A stretch of DNA of 64,000 nt, from positions 25,191 to 89,190 of the forward strand of contig JAUJMY010000001.1 of assembly GCA_030446625.1 (NCBI GenBank), given 5' to 3'. The translations under genes and the position numbers were made by a program. The stretch comes from Gaiellaceae bacterium (GTDB taxonomy: Bacteria > Actinomycetota > Thermoleophilia > Gaiellales > Gaiellaceae). How positions within the stretch are numbered: position 1 is the first letter of the stretch; each line of letters opens with the position of its first letter. The notes beneath the pieces are model-generated. The model ran no database searches, had not been told where the DNA came from, and was given only the letters and a program-made list of their open reading frames with translations. Positions 15,931-24,726 of this stretch are shown in pieces.

Positions 15931-16670
15931 CAGCGCCGGCTCCCCACGACGAGGACGTAGCTCGTCGGCCGCTCGCGCCACACCCCGAAATGCTCTTCGA
16001 GACGGCGCCTGAGTTCCGCGACACGCTCGTCCGTGAGCCGCGCCACAACCTCCCGCAGCGGCGCGGAGCGCGCGACCGCGTCGTCCCAGTCGAGCTCCTC
16101 GCCGCCACCCTCGTGCGGCGGCGCCGGACGCAACTGCGCCTCGACCTCGAATGCGTCGCCGAGCAGCTCGTCGACCCGGCGCGCGAAGTTCGCGGGGTGG
16201 TCGCCGCCCCGGCCGCCGTAGTCGCGCAGGAGCGTGAACATTCCGGCCGTTCGCGAGTCCGGCGGCATCAGCGTCAAGCCGAGGCGGCCTCCGGGGCGGC
16301 AGACGCGGGCGAGCTCGCGCGCGGCGCGCGCGTGGTCGGGCGCGAACATGACGCCGAAAGCCGAGAGCACGACGTCGAACGACGCCTCCGCGTACGGCAG
16401 GGCCTGCGCGTCGCCGACGTCGAAGCGGATGTCGAGCCCCTCCTCGCGGGCGCGCTCCCGCGCGCGCGCGACGCCGTCGGCGGCGATGTCGACGCCGCCG
16501 ACCGTCGCACCGGTTCGGGCGGCGAGGAGCGCGAGCGCGCCCGAGCCGGTCCCGACGTCGAGCACGCGCTCGCCGGCCTGCGGCCGGACGAGCTCGATGA
16601 GCGACGCCTGCGATCCCGCGTTCCCCCGCTCGAGCCGTTCCCACGGCCACGACTGCGTCGTCGCGCTCAC
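15930..16670 (-). CDS. Class I SAM-dependent methyltransferase
   Basis: A 246-residue methyltransferase with motif I VLDVGTGSGALALLAA (near 37-52), acidic GGVDIAADG and post-motif SFDVVLSAFGVMFAPD. It belongs to the UbiE/Methyltransf_11 type; the acceptor is unknown. Its GTG overlaps the stop of the tryptophan dioxygenase gene (GTGA), and its own stop overlaps the M20 peptidase start, so the three genes are probably translated as one unit. Confidence 0.78.
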   Translation of the reverse strand: MSATTQSWPWERLERGNAGSQASLIELVRPQAGERVLDVGTGSGALALLAARTGATVGGVDIAADGVARARERAREEGLDIRFDVGDAQALPYAEASFDVVLSAFGVMFAPDHARAARELARVCRPGGRLGLTLMPPDSRTAGMFTLLRDYGGRGGDHPANFARRVDELLGDAFEVEAQLRPAPPHEGGGEELDWDDAVARSAPLREVVARLTDERVAELRRRLEEHFGVWRERPTSYVLVVGSRR

Positions 16671-17443
16671 GCGTCGTCCCGCTTCGCGAGCGCGGTCAGC
16701 TTGTTCCGCACCTCCCACAGCTCGGGGTAGAACGACGTGTGGATCAGACGCCCGAGCACCTCCACCGGCGTCCCCTGCGTGCCGACGACCTGGTCGCCGA
16801 TGATCCGGGCGACGACCTTGTAGTGCCGGATGCGCCACGTCGTCAGCCGCTCGTCCCACTCCGTCAGCGCCTCCGCGAGCTGGTACAGCTCATCGTGCTC
16901 GCGCCCGCGGACGTAGAGCGTCACGAGGTCGAGGCCGCGCTCGCGGAGGATGGCGTGGAGCTCCTGCGCGAGGGCCGGCGCGACCCGCCGCGCCTCGCGG
17001 AAGCCGGGCGAGTCGAAGCCGCTGCCGTGGCCGAGCACGCGCCGCACCTCCTGGTACTCCCACGGCGACATCTGCTCGAGCATGTCGAGCTGCGCCGTGA
17101 TCAGCTGCACGCAGAGCGACGCGCGCCGAAGCAGCCGAAGCGCCGGCGCGAGCTCGCGCGCCCGGAGGTGCTCGACGGCGGCTTCGACCTCGTTCCAGGC
17201 GAGCTTGAGCCAGAGCTCGGAGGACTGGTGCACTGTCTGGAAGAGGAGCTCGTCTCGGTGCGCCCGCTCGGCGGGTGGCTTCTGGAGCGCGAGCAGCTCG
17301 TCGGTGCGGAGATAGCGCTCGTAGTCGCTCGCGCCGCGCCCGGGAAGGACAGGCTGCGAGTAGTCGGCGTCGCCCGGACCGCCGTCGTCGTGGCCCGAGC
17401 CGTGACCCGGGAGCGTCGCCTCGGCAGTGTCCTCGACGGCCAC
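16667..17443 (-). CDS. kynA: Tryptophan 2,3-dioxygenase
   Basis: A 258-residue heme protein. LLFQTVHQSSELWLKL (near 67-82) holds the family His and Glu-Leu-Trp core, SPWEYQEVRRVLGHGSGFDSPGF gives the substrate pocket in split form, and TSFYPELWEVRNKL closes the protein; a heme-ligand His is in WRIRHYKV. It opens the indole ring of tryptophan. No kynurenine formamidase or kynureninase gene is next to it. The GTG lies six bases after TATGCT (17455-17450), a leaderless start divergent from rarA. Confidence 0.88.
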   Translation of the reverse strand: MAVEDTAEATLPGHGSGHDDGGPGDADYSQPVLPGRGASDYERYLRTDELLALQKPPAERAHRDELLFQTVHQSSELWLKLAWNEVEAAVEHLRARELAPALRLLRRASLCVQLITAQLDMLEQMSPWEYQEVRRVLGHGSGFDSPGFREARRVAPALAQELHAILRERGLDLVTLYVRGREHDELYQLAEALTEWDERLTTWRIRHYKVVARIIGDQVVGTQGTPVEVLGRLIHTSFYPELWEVRNKLTALAKRDDA

Positions 17444-17449
17444 GCGCGG

Positions 17450-17457
17450 AGCATACT
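17450..17457. promoter_or_regulatory. Overlapping divergent -10 elements (kynA and rarA)
   Basis: AGCATACT holds two -10 elements on opposite strands: TATGCT (minus, 17455-17450) for kynA and CATACT (plus, 17452-17457) for rarA. Each is exactly six bases from its start codon, and four base pairs are shared. Confidence 0.55.
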
Positions 17458-17463
17458 TCGCCC

Positions 17464-18726
17464 ATGGGCGACCTCTTCTCGGACGCGGCGCGGGAGCGGG
17501 CGGACGAGGTGGCGCCCCTCGCGCTCCGGCTCCGGCCGCGCACGCTCGACGACTTCGTCGGGCAGCGCCACATCCTCGCCGAGGGCTCGGCGCTGCGGTT
17601 GGCGATCGAGGAGGACCGCGTGCGCTCGTCGATCTTCTACGGCCCGCCGGGCAGCGGGAAGACGACGCTCGCGCGGATCGTCGCGAACATGACCGGCGCG
17701 GAGTTCGAGGAGCTCTCCGCGGTCTCCGCGACCGTGGCCGACGTCCGGGGCGTGCTCGCGCGGGCACGCGAACGCCTCGGCTCGAACGGCACCCGGACGA
17801 TCCTCTTCCTCGACGAGATCCACCGCTTCAACAAGGCGCAGCAGGACGCGCTCCTGCCCGCGGTCGAGGAGGGGCTCGTGACGCTGCTCGGCGCGACGAC
17901 GGAGAACCCGTACTTCGAGGTCAACTCGGCCTTGCTCTCGCGCGCGCAGGTGTACGAGCTCGAGCCGCACGGCGAGGACGACCTCGTTGGGCTAGTCGCA
18001 CGGGGGGCAGCGGAGCTCGGGGCTGACGTCGCACCCGAGCTGGCGCGCCTGGTCGCGGTCCGCGCCGGCGGCGACGCGCGGAACGCGCTGAACATCCTCG
18101 AGCTCGCGTGGGAGACCGCGCGGGCCGAGGGGGCGGCGCTCGACGAGCGGCACGTGGAGGACGCGGCGCGGAAGCGCCCGCTCGTGTACGACAAGGCGGG
18201 TGACCAGCACTACGACTTCACCTCCGCCTTCATCAAGTCGATGCGCGGGTCGGACGCGGACGCGGCGGTCTTCTACCTCGCGGCGATGCTCGAGGGCGGC
18301 GAGGACGCGCGCTTCATCGCGCGGCGGATGATCGTGCTCGCGTCCGAGGACGTCGGGAACGCCGACCCGCGCGCGCTGCTCGTCGCGGTCGCGGCAGCAC
18401 AGGCCGTGGAGCACGTGGGGCTACCGGAGGCGCGCCTGAACCTCGCGCAGGCGGCGATCTACCTCGCGCGCGCGCCGAAGTCGAACGCGAGCTACCGCGC
18501 GCTCGGCGCCGCTACGAAGGACGTGCGGGAACGCGGCAACCTCCGCCCGCCGAAGGCGCTTCGCCAGGGCGGCTACTACGGGCGCAAGCTCGGACACGGC
18601 GAGGGGTACGTCTACCCGCACGACGATCCCGCCGGCTTCGAGATCGACCACCTGCCGGACGAACTGAAGGGGTCGCGCTACTACACGCCGTCGGGCAGCG
18701 GCGAGGAAACCGCGCAGGAGCGCTAG
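17464..18726 (+). CDS. rarA: Replication-associated recombination protein A (RarA/MgsA)
   Basis: A 420-residue AAA+ ATPase of the clamp-loader group: RPRTLDDFVGQRHIL at the start, Walker A YGPPGSGKTT near 60, Walker B FLDEIHRFNKAQQDALL near 118, sensor-1 GATTENPYFEVN and the C-terminal tetramerisation part (KSNASYRALGAA, GYYGRKLGHGEGYVYPHDD). It acts at stalled replication forks. The ATG at 17464 lies six bases after CATACT; the start codons of rarA and kynA are only 20 bases apart. Confidence 0.93.
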   Translation: MGDLFSDAARERADEVAPLALRLRPRTLDDFVGQRHILAEGSALRLAIEEDRVRSSIFYGPPGSGKTTLARIVANMTGAEFEELSAVSATVADVRGVLARARERLGSNGTRTILFLDEIHRFNKAQQDALLPAVEEGLVTLLGATTENPYFEVNSALLSRAQVYELEPHGEDDLVGLVARGAAELGADVAPELARLVAVRAGGDARNALNILELAWETARAEGAALDERHVEDAARKRPLVYDKAGDQHYDFTSAFIKSMRGSDADAAVFYLAAMLEGGEDARFIARRMIVLASEDVGNADPRALLVAVAAAQAVEHVGLPEARLNLAQAAIYLARAPKSNASYRALGAATKDVRERGNLRPPKALRQGGYYGRKLGHGEGYVYPHDDPAGFEIDHLPDELKGSRYYTPSGSGEETAQER

Positions 18727-18887
18727 AGCAGCGGTTGCGCGATCGCGTGCTCGAAGAGCTCCGGCGAGAACGGCTTCGGGAGCACGCGGTAGTCGAGGTC
18801 GCGGCGGTGTGCCTTCGCGTCGTACGAGCGCAACCCCGCGTCGTCCTCGACGACGAGGGTCCGCAGTGGCGGTGCGGCCGTTCCCAC
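18723..18887 (-). pseudogene. Small open frame resembling a shrunken receiver domain
   Basis: A 54-codon frame from GTG 18887. The segment LRTLVVEDDAGLRS looks like the first strand and acidic pocket of a response-regulator receiver, and YRVLPKPFSPELFEHAI looks like its last strand and helix with the conserved Lys; the middle, including the phospho-Asp strand, is missing. It sits in the same reading frame just after the arginase stop. It may be a degraded regulator or a genuine mini-protein. Start and function are uncertain. Confidence 0.35.
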
Positions 18888-18941
18888 GCGCGCACGCTCT
18901 GCCTGTGTGGCACGCGGCGCGACCCCCGGCCGAGGGATCGC

Positions 18942-19856
18942 CTAGAGGATCCGCGCCCCGAGCGCGCTCGCGACGAGCTCGACCGCGAGCTTCGCCGTCT
19001 CGTTCTCGCGGTCGAGAATCGGGTTCACCTCCACGACGTCGAGCGACCTCGCGAGTCCGGACTCTGCGACGAGCTCGAGCGCCAGGTGCGCCTCGCGGTA
19101 CGAGAAGCCGCCGCGAACGGGCGTCCCCACGCCGGGCGCGACGCCGGGATCGAGCACGTCCATGTCGAGCGAGACGTGGACGAAGCCCGGCCCGGCGACG
19201 TGTGCGAGCGCCTCGCGCACCGACCGCTCGACGCCGATCCGGTCGACGTCGCTCATCGTGTAGACGCGCGCGTCCATCCGGCGGAGGAGCTCGCGCTCGC
19301 CCTCGTCGAGGGAGCGGACGCCGACGAGCGCGACGCGGCCGGCCTCGACGGCGGGAAGGGGCCAGCCGTCGCCGGCGAAGCCGTCGCCCGCGAGCCCGAG
19401 CGCCGCGGCGAGCACCATCCCGTGGACGTTCCCGCTCGGCGACGTCTGCGGCGTGTTCAGGTCGCCGTGGGCGTCGATCCAGAGCACGCCGCCGCGGCCG
19501 TTCACGGACGCAAGCGCGGGCAGGGTCCCCAGCGAGACGGAGTGGTCGCCGCCGAGCACGAGCGGGAGCAGCCCGTCGCGCAGCGCATCCGAGACACGCT
19601 CCGCGATGCGGCTGCAGGTCAGGCGGATCTCGGGCAGGTATCGCGCGTGCTCGTCGCCGATGTCGAGCGCCTCCAGGACCGGCGTCTCGACGTTGCCGAG
19701 GTCGACGCAGCGGCGGCCGAGCCGCTCCAGCCGGGCGTCGAGGCCGGCGTAGCGGATCGCCGACGGGCCCATGTCCACGCCGCGCCGCCCCTGGCCGAGA
19801 TCGAGCGCGGCGCCGATGACCGCCACGGCGCGGTCGTCTGTCGCCTGCGCACCCAC
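18942..19856 (-). CDS. rocF: Arginase (ureohydrolase family)
   Basis: A 304-residue protein with the three ureohydrolase manganese motifs: GGDHSVSLG (near 101), WIDAHGDLNTPQTSPSGNVHG (split: DAHGDLN near 126 and NVHG) and SLDMDVLDPGVAPGVGTP (Asp ligands near 229-231). NVHGM fits arginases rather than agmatinases. It yields ornithine and urea from arginine. The GTG lies six bases after TAGCCT (19868-19863). No urease or ornithine aminotransferase gene is nearby. Confidence 0.88.
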   Translation of the reverse strand: MGAQATDDRAVAVIGAALDLGQGRRGVDMGPSAIRYAGLDARLERLGRRCVDLGNVETPVLEALDIGDEHARYLPEIRLTCSRIAERVSDALRDGLLPLVLGGDHSVSLGTLPALASVNGRGGVLWIDAHGDLNTPQTSPSGNVHGMVLAAALGLAGDGFAGDGWPLPAVEAGRVALVGVRSLDEGERELLRRMDARVYTMSDVDRIGVERSVREALAHVAGPGFVHVSLDMDVLDPGVAPGVGTPVRGGFSYREAHLALELVAESGLARSLDVVEVNPILDRENETAKLAVELVASALGARIL

Positions 19857-19884
19857 GGGCTGAGGCTAGCGAGCGGCGACGGAG

Positions 19885-19957
19885 TGGCGAGGGCCGGACT
19901 TGAACCGGCGACACCACGGTTTTCAGCCGTGTGCTCTACCAACTGAGCTACCTCGCC
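19885..19957 (-). tRNA. tRNA-Phe (GAA)
   Basis: A full cloverleaf on the minus strand: acceptor GGCGAGG pairs with CCTCGCC, D-arm GCTC/GAGC, anticodon stem CACGG/CCGTG with loop CTGAAAA (anticodon GAA) and T-arm GCCGG/CCGGC. The discriminator is A and CCA is not encoded. TACACT lies ten bases upstream of the 5' end as a likely -10. Confidence 0.95.
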
Positions 19958-19991
19958 GCGGGCGCGTAGTGTAGCCGCGCCCCTGCGCGCG

Positions 19992-20807
19992 TCACGGCAG
20001 GTCGAGGTGAATCCGCACCGGCTGCCCCGGTGCAGCCGCGAACATCTCGGCCGCGCTGCCGCCGTTGATCGCGACCGCGATGTTGCGATACGCGTCCTCG
20101 TAGAGGATCAGGTCGCCCCGGCGCGCGTCGCCGAACGTTCGCGCCGCGAGCGCGTAGTAGCGCTCGCCGCCGAGCTCGAGCTCGACTTTCGTCCCTGGGA
20201 CGACGCCGACGCGCTCGAGATGCTCGCGCGTGAGGTTGAGTTGCATGTTCCCGAAGGCGTCGACGTACAGCACGGCCGCGCCGATCCACGTCGCCTCGAT
20301 CTCGGGATCCGGCAGGTCGAGCCGTACGAGCGCGTCGGGGTCGAGCGGCGGCCCGAGCTCCTCCAGCGGCACGCCGAGCGCGAGGTGCGCGGCGGCGGGT
20401 GCGAACAGGTCGCGGCCGTGGAACGTGCGCGAGACGAACGGGAGCGCGTACGCCGGGTTCGCCAGCTCGTGCGCGCGCTCGATCCTGCCGCTCCGCTCCG
20501 CCGCGGGAACGAGGAGCCCGTTGTCGGGCCCGACGTACAGCCGGCCCTCGGCGTCGCGCAGCGCGACCGCGCGACGGCTGCCCCCGACGCCGGGGTCGAC
20601 GACGGCGAGGTGGACGCCGGCCGGCATGTACGGAAGCGTGTTCGCGAGCAGGAGCGCGCCCTGCAGGACGGCGTGCGGCGGCACCCCGTGCGTGATGTCG
20701 ATGATCTGCGCCTCGGGTGCGATGCGCTTGATCACCCCGTGACAGGTGCCGACGAAGTCGTCCTGGAGCCCGAAGTCCGTCAGGAACGTGATGAACGGCG
20801 GCGGCAC
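19992..20807 (-). CDS. SAM hydroxide adenosyltransferase (DUF62 family)
   Basis: A 271-residue protein of the fluorinase/DUF62 fold. FITFLTDFGLQDDFVG at the N-terminus holds the conserved Asp residues, VVDPGVGGSRRAV and YVGPDNGLL are family signatures, SRTFHGRDLFAPAAAHLA contains the conserved His/Arg, and YVDAFGNMQLN begins the C-domain. The family hydrolyses S-adenosylmethionine to adenosine and methionine; the physiological reason is unclear. The GTG lies six bases after TAACCT (20819-20814). Confidence 0.85.
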   Translation of the reverse strand: MPPPFITFLTDFGLQDDFVGTCHGVIKRIAPEAQIIDITHGVPPHAVLQGALLLANTLPYMPAGVHLAVVDPGVGGSRRAVALRDAEGRLYVGPDNGLLVPAAERSGRIERAHELANPAYALPFVSRTFHGRDLFAPAAAHLALGVPLEELGPPLDPDALVRLDLPDPEIEATWIGAAVLYVDAFGNMQLNLTREHLERVGVVPGTKVELELGGERYYALAARTFGDARRGDLILYEDAYRNIAVAINGGSAAEMFAAAPGQPVRIHLDLP

Positions 20808-20816
20808 GGCGCGAGG

Positions 20817-21455
20817 TTAACGAGCGGCCCGAGCCACGGCTGCGACGAGCCCCGAGACGTCGTGCGTCGTGGCCTCCGCGACGACCTCGAGTCCCGCCGC
20901 ACGCGCCGCCTCGGTGGTCTGCGGGCCGATCGACACGGCCGGAATCGCCCGCTCGACGCGTGCCAGCGCGCGAGCCGCGGACGGCGACGCGAGGACGACG
21001 AGATCGGCGTCGAGCGGCGGACGCAGGTCGAGCGGTCGTGTGCGGTAGAGAGGAACGAAGTCGGCCGCGAGCTCCTCGACGAGGAGCCGCCGCGCACCCT
21101 CGGCCGCAGCGACGAGGACGCGGCCGGCCGGGTGCGGGAACTCGGCCAGGAGCCCCTCCTGGGTCGAGGTGCGCGCGACGAGCGCCGCGCGCACTCCTCG
21201 CCGCGCGAGCGCCTCGGCCGTCGCGCGGCCGATCGCGGCGACGCGAGGCAGCGGCCCGCGCGCGCGTCGCAGGAGTTGCTCGGCGCCGTTCGCGCTCGTG
21301 ACGACGATCCAGTCGTACCCGCCGACGTCGATCGGGTCGGGCGGGAGCGGCTCGATCGCGATCAGCGGCCGCTCGACGACGTCGTGGCCGAGCTCGCGCA
21401 GGCGCGCCGCGAGCGCGGCCGCCTGCGCCTCCGGCCGCGTGACGAGGATCCTCAC
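20817..21455 (-). CDS. hemD: Uroporphyrinogen-III synthase
   Basis: A 212-residue protein with the weakly conserved two-domain HemD layout: RILVTRPEAQAAALAARL start, WIVVTSANGAEQLL near 50, then VLVAAAEGARRLLVEELA, VVLASPSAARAL and ISIGPQTTEAARAAGL-like segment near the end (reads VSIGPQTTEAARAAGL). It would cyclise hydroxymethylbilane. GTG 21455 is preferred over TTG 21485 because the family sequence begins there. It follows hemC after 139 bases in which no gene was recognised. Confidence 0.82.
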   Translation of the reverse strand: MRILVTRPEAQAAALAARLRELGHDVVERPLIAIEPLPPDPIDVGGYDWIVVTSANGAEQLLRRARGPLPRVAAIGRATAEALARRGVRAALVARTSTQEGLLAEFPHPAGRVLVAAAEGARRLLVEELAADFVPLYRTRPLDLRPPLDADLVVLASPSAARALARVERAIPAVSIGPQTTEAARAAGLEVVAEATTHDVSGLVAAVARAAR

Positions 21456-21594
21456 GCGCGGCGCGCCGCCACGTCGATTCCCCAACCGCCCCCAGGGGTC
21501 CCCCGCGACCCCTTCGGGCAGCGTATCGCCGAAGGTCGGACGCGTGGGTGCCGCGTTCGTGCCGCAATCGTGAAATGCGCTCCCGCGCCGGCCG

Positions 21595-22422
21595 TCACGC
21601 CGGCCGAAGGAACGGCGCCAGCTCAGCCGCCACGGCGTCGGCGTCGCCCGAGCGCTTCTCGATCCAGGCGCCGTCCGGATCCGCCACGAGCGCGGTCAGC
21701 CTCGAGCCGTCGTGGTGCGCAGCGACGGGCGCCAGGCAGCCCCCGCCGACGCGCGCCACGCACGCGCGCTCCGCTTCGACGCGGACGCGGGTCTCGGCGT
21801 CGTCCAACGCGGCGACGAGCTCCTCCTCGCCCTCGCGCACCTGGAGCGCGAGGGCGCCCTGTCCGGCTTCCGGCAACAGCTCCTCCACCTCGAAGCGGTG
21901 GCCGATCTCGCCCTCGAGACCGAGGCGCTCGAGCCCGCACGCGGCGAGCACGATCGCGTCGAGTCCGCGCTCGCGCCGCTTCCGCAGCCGCGTGTCCACG
22001 TTTCCGCGCAGCGGCTCGATCGAGAGGGTCGGCTCGAGGGCGAGGAGCTGTGCCCGCCGCCGGACCGAGGCAGTCCCGATCCGCATGTTCGGCCGCACCT
22101 CCGACGCGCCGCAGAGCGCGTCGCGCGGATCATCCCGCGGCGGGTACGCGCCCACGGCGAGCCCCTCGACCGCGGTCGACGTCATGTCCTTCGCCGAGTG
22201 CACGGCGACGTCGATGCGCCCGGCGATGAGCGCCTCCTCCAGCTCCTTCACGAAGACGCCGCGCTCGCCGATCTCGCCGAACGGCTTCGTCCGGTCACGA
22301 TCGCCGGCCGTCGTCATCGGGACGAGCGCGATCTCGATCCCCGGGCGGCGCAGCCCCGCGACCGCGAGCTCCGCCTGGGTGAGCGCGAGCCTACTGCCGC
22401 GGGAACCGACGCGGATGAGCAC
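21595..22422 (-). CDS. hemC: Porphobilinogen deaminase (hydroxymethylbilane synthase)
   Basis: A 275-residue protein, slightly short for the family (~310). RVGSRGSRLALTQAELA opens it, VHSAKDM contains the catalytic Asp, IGTASVRRRAQLL and PLRGNVDTRLRK bind substrate, and the dipyrromethane-cofactor Cys lies in VGGGCLAPVAAH. It condenses four porphobilinogens. It starts with GTG and is separated from hemA by 126 bases with no recognised feature. Confidence 0.9.
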   Translation of the reverse strand: MLIRVGSRGSRLALTQAELAVAGLRRPGIEIALVPMTTAGDRDRTKPFGEIGERGVFVKELEEALIAGRIDVAVHSAKDMTSTAVEGLAVGAYPPRDDPRDALCGASEVRPNMRIGTASVRRRAQLLALEPTLSIEPLRGNVDTRLRKRRERGLDAIVLAACGLERLGLEGEIGHRFEVEELLPEAGQGALALQVREGEEELVAALDDAETRVRVEAERACVARVGGGCLAPVAAHHDGSRLTALVADPDGAWIEKRSGDADAVAAELAPFLRPA

Positions 22423-22548
22423 GGCAGCGGCGGTGGCCGACTCCGGGCCTCGTGTGGCCGCAGAGGCCCCTCTCGCGCGGGCGCACGCGGACGAACGCCG
22501 TCGGTGCCTGCAAGGGCAGCGGGCGCCCGGTCAGCGACGGAAGCGTCG

Positions 22549-23805
22549 TCACCGCTCCTCCTCGCCGAGCCCGAACAGGTGCCGCACGGCGTCAGCATAG
22601 ACCACCCCGTCGGCGGTCACGGCGGCCTGCTTCATCCGCACCGTCGGCAGGTGCAGGAGCTTGTTGAGGATCTGCGCGGTCGCGGACTCGACCGCCCGCC
22701 GCTCCGCGTCCGACAGTCGCCCCAGACGCCCCTCGAGCTTGGCCAGCTCGCCCGCGCGGATCTCCTCCGCGCGCGCCCGCAGCGACGCGATAGCGGGGAC
22801 GACGTCGAGCGACGCGTGCCACGCGCGGAAGCGATCCGCCTCCGCCGCCACGATCGCCTCTGCACGCTCCGCCTCGCGGCGGCGCCCGGCGAGGCTCTCG
22901 GCGACGACCTGCTCCAGGTCGTCGATGTCGTACAGGAAGCAGCCGTCGAGCTCGTGGATCGCCGGGTCGAGGTCGCGCGGCACCGCGAGGTCGATCAGGA
23001 AGAGGGGTCGCCCCTTCCGTGCGGGCAGCGCGGCCGCCACGTCGTCGCGCCCGACGACGAAGCCGGGAGCCGAGGTCGACGAGACGACGACGTCCGCCCG
23101 CTCCAGCTCCGGCCGGATCTCGTCCAGCTGGAGCGGCTGGGCGCCGAACCGCTCCGCGAGCTCCGCGGCTCGGTCGGGGCTGCGGTTTGCGACGAACGAG
23201 ATCCGCGCGCCGCGCGAGAGAAGATTCCGGGCCGCGAGATCGCTGACCTTGCCGGCGCCGACGAGGAGGATCCGCCGCCCGTCGAGCTCGCCGAAGACCT
23301 GTTGCGCGAGCGCCGCCGCAGCCGCCGAGACGGACGCCGGACTCTCGGCGATCGCCGTGTGCGTGCGCGCCTTCTTCCCGGCGTGGAGCGCCTGGCGGAA
23401 GAGACGGTCGAGCAGAGTCCCCGGCGCGCCGCGCTCGTAGGCCGCCCGCACTTGGCCGAGGATCTCGCCCTCGCCCGGGACCATCGAGTCCAGCCCCGCC
23501 GCGACGCGGAAGAGGTGGAGCGCGGCGGCCTCGTCCCGTAGCCGGTAGAGCGCCGGCGAGAGCTGCTGCGACTCGAGGCCCGACAGCGCGTCCAGCGCCT
23601 CCGCAGCCTGCGCCTTGGCCGACGCGGGGTCGGCGTGCGCGAGGTAGAGCTCCGTCCGGTTGCAGGTGGAGAGGCACACCGCTTCCGCGCCGTCGACGGC
23701 GAGCGCCCGGGCGAGCGCGGCCGCGCCGTCGGCGTCGAGCGCGACACGCTCGCGCAGCTCGACGGGCGCGCGGTGGTGCGAGATCCCGACGAGGCCGAGC
23801 CTCAT
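22549..23805 (-). CDS. hemA: Glutamyl-tRNA reductase
   Basis: A 418-residue protein: GISHHRAPVELRERVAL, the catalytic Cys in CLSTCNRTELYL (near 48), SMVPGEGEILGQVR, the NADPH-binding VGAGKVSDLAARNL and LFLIDLAVPRDLDP, and a C-terminal dimerisation domain with LNKLLHLPTVRMK. It commits glutamyl-tRNA to tetrapyrrole synthesis by the C5 route. The ATG overlaps the stop of the upstream cytochrome-assembly gene (ATGA). Confidence 0.93.
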   Translation of the reverse strand: MRLGLVGISHHRAPVELRERVALDADGAAALARALAVDGAEAVCLSTCNRTELYLAHADPASAKAQAAEALDALSGLESQQLSPALYRLRDEAAALHLFRVAAGLDSMVPGEGEILGQVRAAYERGAPGTLLDRLFRQALHAGKKARTHTAIAESPASVSAAAAALAQQVFGELDGRRILLVGAGKVSDLAARNLLSRGARISFVANRSPDRAAELAERFGAQPLQLDEIRPELERADVVVSSTSAPGFVVGRDDVAAALPARKGRPLFLIDLAVPRDLDPAIHELDGCFLYDIDDLEQVVAESLAGRRREAERAEAIVAAEADRFRAWHASLDVVPAIASLRARAEEIRAGELAKLEGRLGRLSDAERRAVESATAQILNKLLHLPTVRMKQAAVTADGVVYADAVRHLFGLGEEER

Positions 23806-24575
23806 GCGAAGTGCGTGATCGGGAGCACGAGAACGACGAGCGCGAATCCGGCCAGGGAGACGTGGGCGGCACGACGCCCGTGCAGCCCCGCGCGCGAACG
23901 CAGAAGGACGAAGAGCGCATAGACGAGCCACGCGGCGAGCGTCGCGGCCATCGCGGCGTCGAAGCGGCCCCCGTCGCGGGCGAGGCTGACGACGCCGAGG
24001 GCGATCGCGAGCGTCAGCGCGCCGAACGAGACCGTCAACGAGCGCGCCGCGAGCCGGTCGAGTGTCTCGAGCGGTGGCACGCGCAGGCGCAGGATCCGCG
24101 GCTCGCGCCGCTTGAGGCCGCGCTCGTGCCAGAGGAAGAACGCGGACAACCCGGCCGCGAGGGTGAAGCCGGCGAACGCCGCGAGCATCACGGCCACATG
24201 GAGCGCGAGCAGTGTCCCGGGGTGGTCGCCACGAGCGGCGAAGCCGCCGCCGACGTACGCGAGCGCGAGCAGCACTGCGGCGAGCGGCATCACGGCGAGC
24301 CCGAGCAGCCGGAAGCGCGGACGGCACCCCCAGATCAGGTACGCGGCGACGACGAGCCACGCGAAGAGGTTGAGCGCGCCGCCCCAGCTCGACCACGGGA
24401 AGCCGTCGGCTCGGGCGCCCTGCGTCGCGAGCAGCGCCGTCTGGAGCAGCCAGCCGACGCGCACGCCCCAGATCGCGAGCCGCCCCGCGAACCCCGGCCG
24501 GCGCGCCTCGGCACCGTACGCGACGGCCGCCTCGCCGTACGCGAGCAGCGCCGGCCAGAAGAGGAGCTCAGCCAC
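23802..24575 (-). CDS. Cytochrome c assembly protein, CcsA/HemX-like
   Basis: A 257-residue integral membrane protein with about eight hydrophobic segments. It has the CcsA-family aromatic patch WSSWGGALNLFAWLVVAAYLIW (read in two parts), a conserved His in LALHVAVMLAAFAGF and a C-terminal ITHFA. Its location between ccmC/ccmD-like genes and hemA suits a heme-handling role (HemX-type or CcsA-type). GTG 24575 overlaps the upstream ccmD-like gene by eight bases. Confidence 0.75.
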   Translation of the reverse strand: MAELLFWPALLAYGEAAVAYGAEARRPGFAGRLAIWGVRVGWLLQTALLATQGARADGFPWSSWGGALNLFAWLVVAAYLIWGCRPRFRLLGLAVMPLAAVLLALAYVGGGFAARGDHPGTLLALHVAVMLAAFAGFTLAAGLSAFFLWHERGLKRREPRILRLRVPPLETLDRLAARSLTVSFGALTLAIALGVVSLARDGGRFDAAMAATLAAWLVYALFVLLRSRAGLHGRRAAHVSLAGFALVVLVLPITHFA

Positions 24576-24726
24576 CCGCCGGCCTCCGGCCGCGGGCGAG
24601 CTGCGCGAGCTCGTCGAGCTCGCGCTCCATCCGCGCGAGCTTCAGCGCGATGATCGCCACGTACGCGAGCACCGCCCCGAGTACGACCGCGTACGCCGCC
24701 GCGAGGTACTTCTCCCCGGCGCTCAT
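24568..24726 (-). CDS. CcmD-like small membrane protein
   Basis: A 52-residue protein with one membrane helix (YAVVLGAVLAYVAIIAL) followed by a basic/acidic helix ARMERELDELAQL, as in CcmD, which helps release heme-loaded CcmE from the CcmABC complex. The ATG overlaps the ccmC stop (ATGA). No ccmE gene was seen in the window. Confidence 0.65.
   Translation of the reverse strand: MSAGEKYLAAAYAVVLGAVLAYVAIIALKLARMERELDELAQLARGRRPAGG

Noticed and set aside
15930-16859. Longer start for the methyltransferase upstream of GTG 16670
   Set aside because: The extra residues overlap tryptophan dioxygenase in another frame and lack similarity to methyltransferases.
21456-21594. A gene or structured RNA in the hemD-hemC gap
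   Set aside because: Only weak GC-rich repeats were seen and no frame with a start and plausible sequence.
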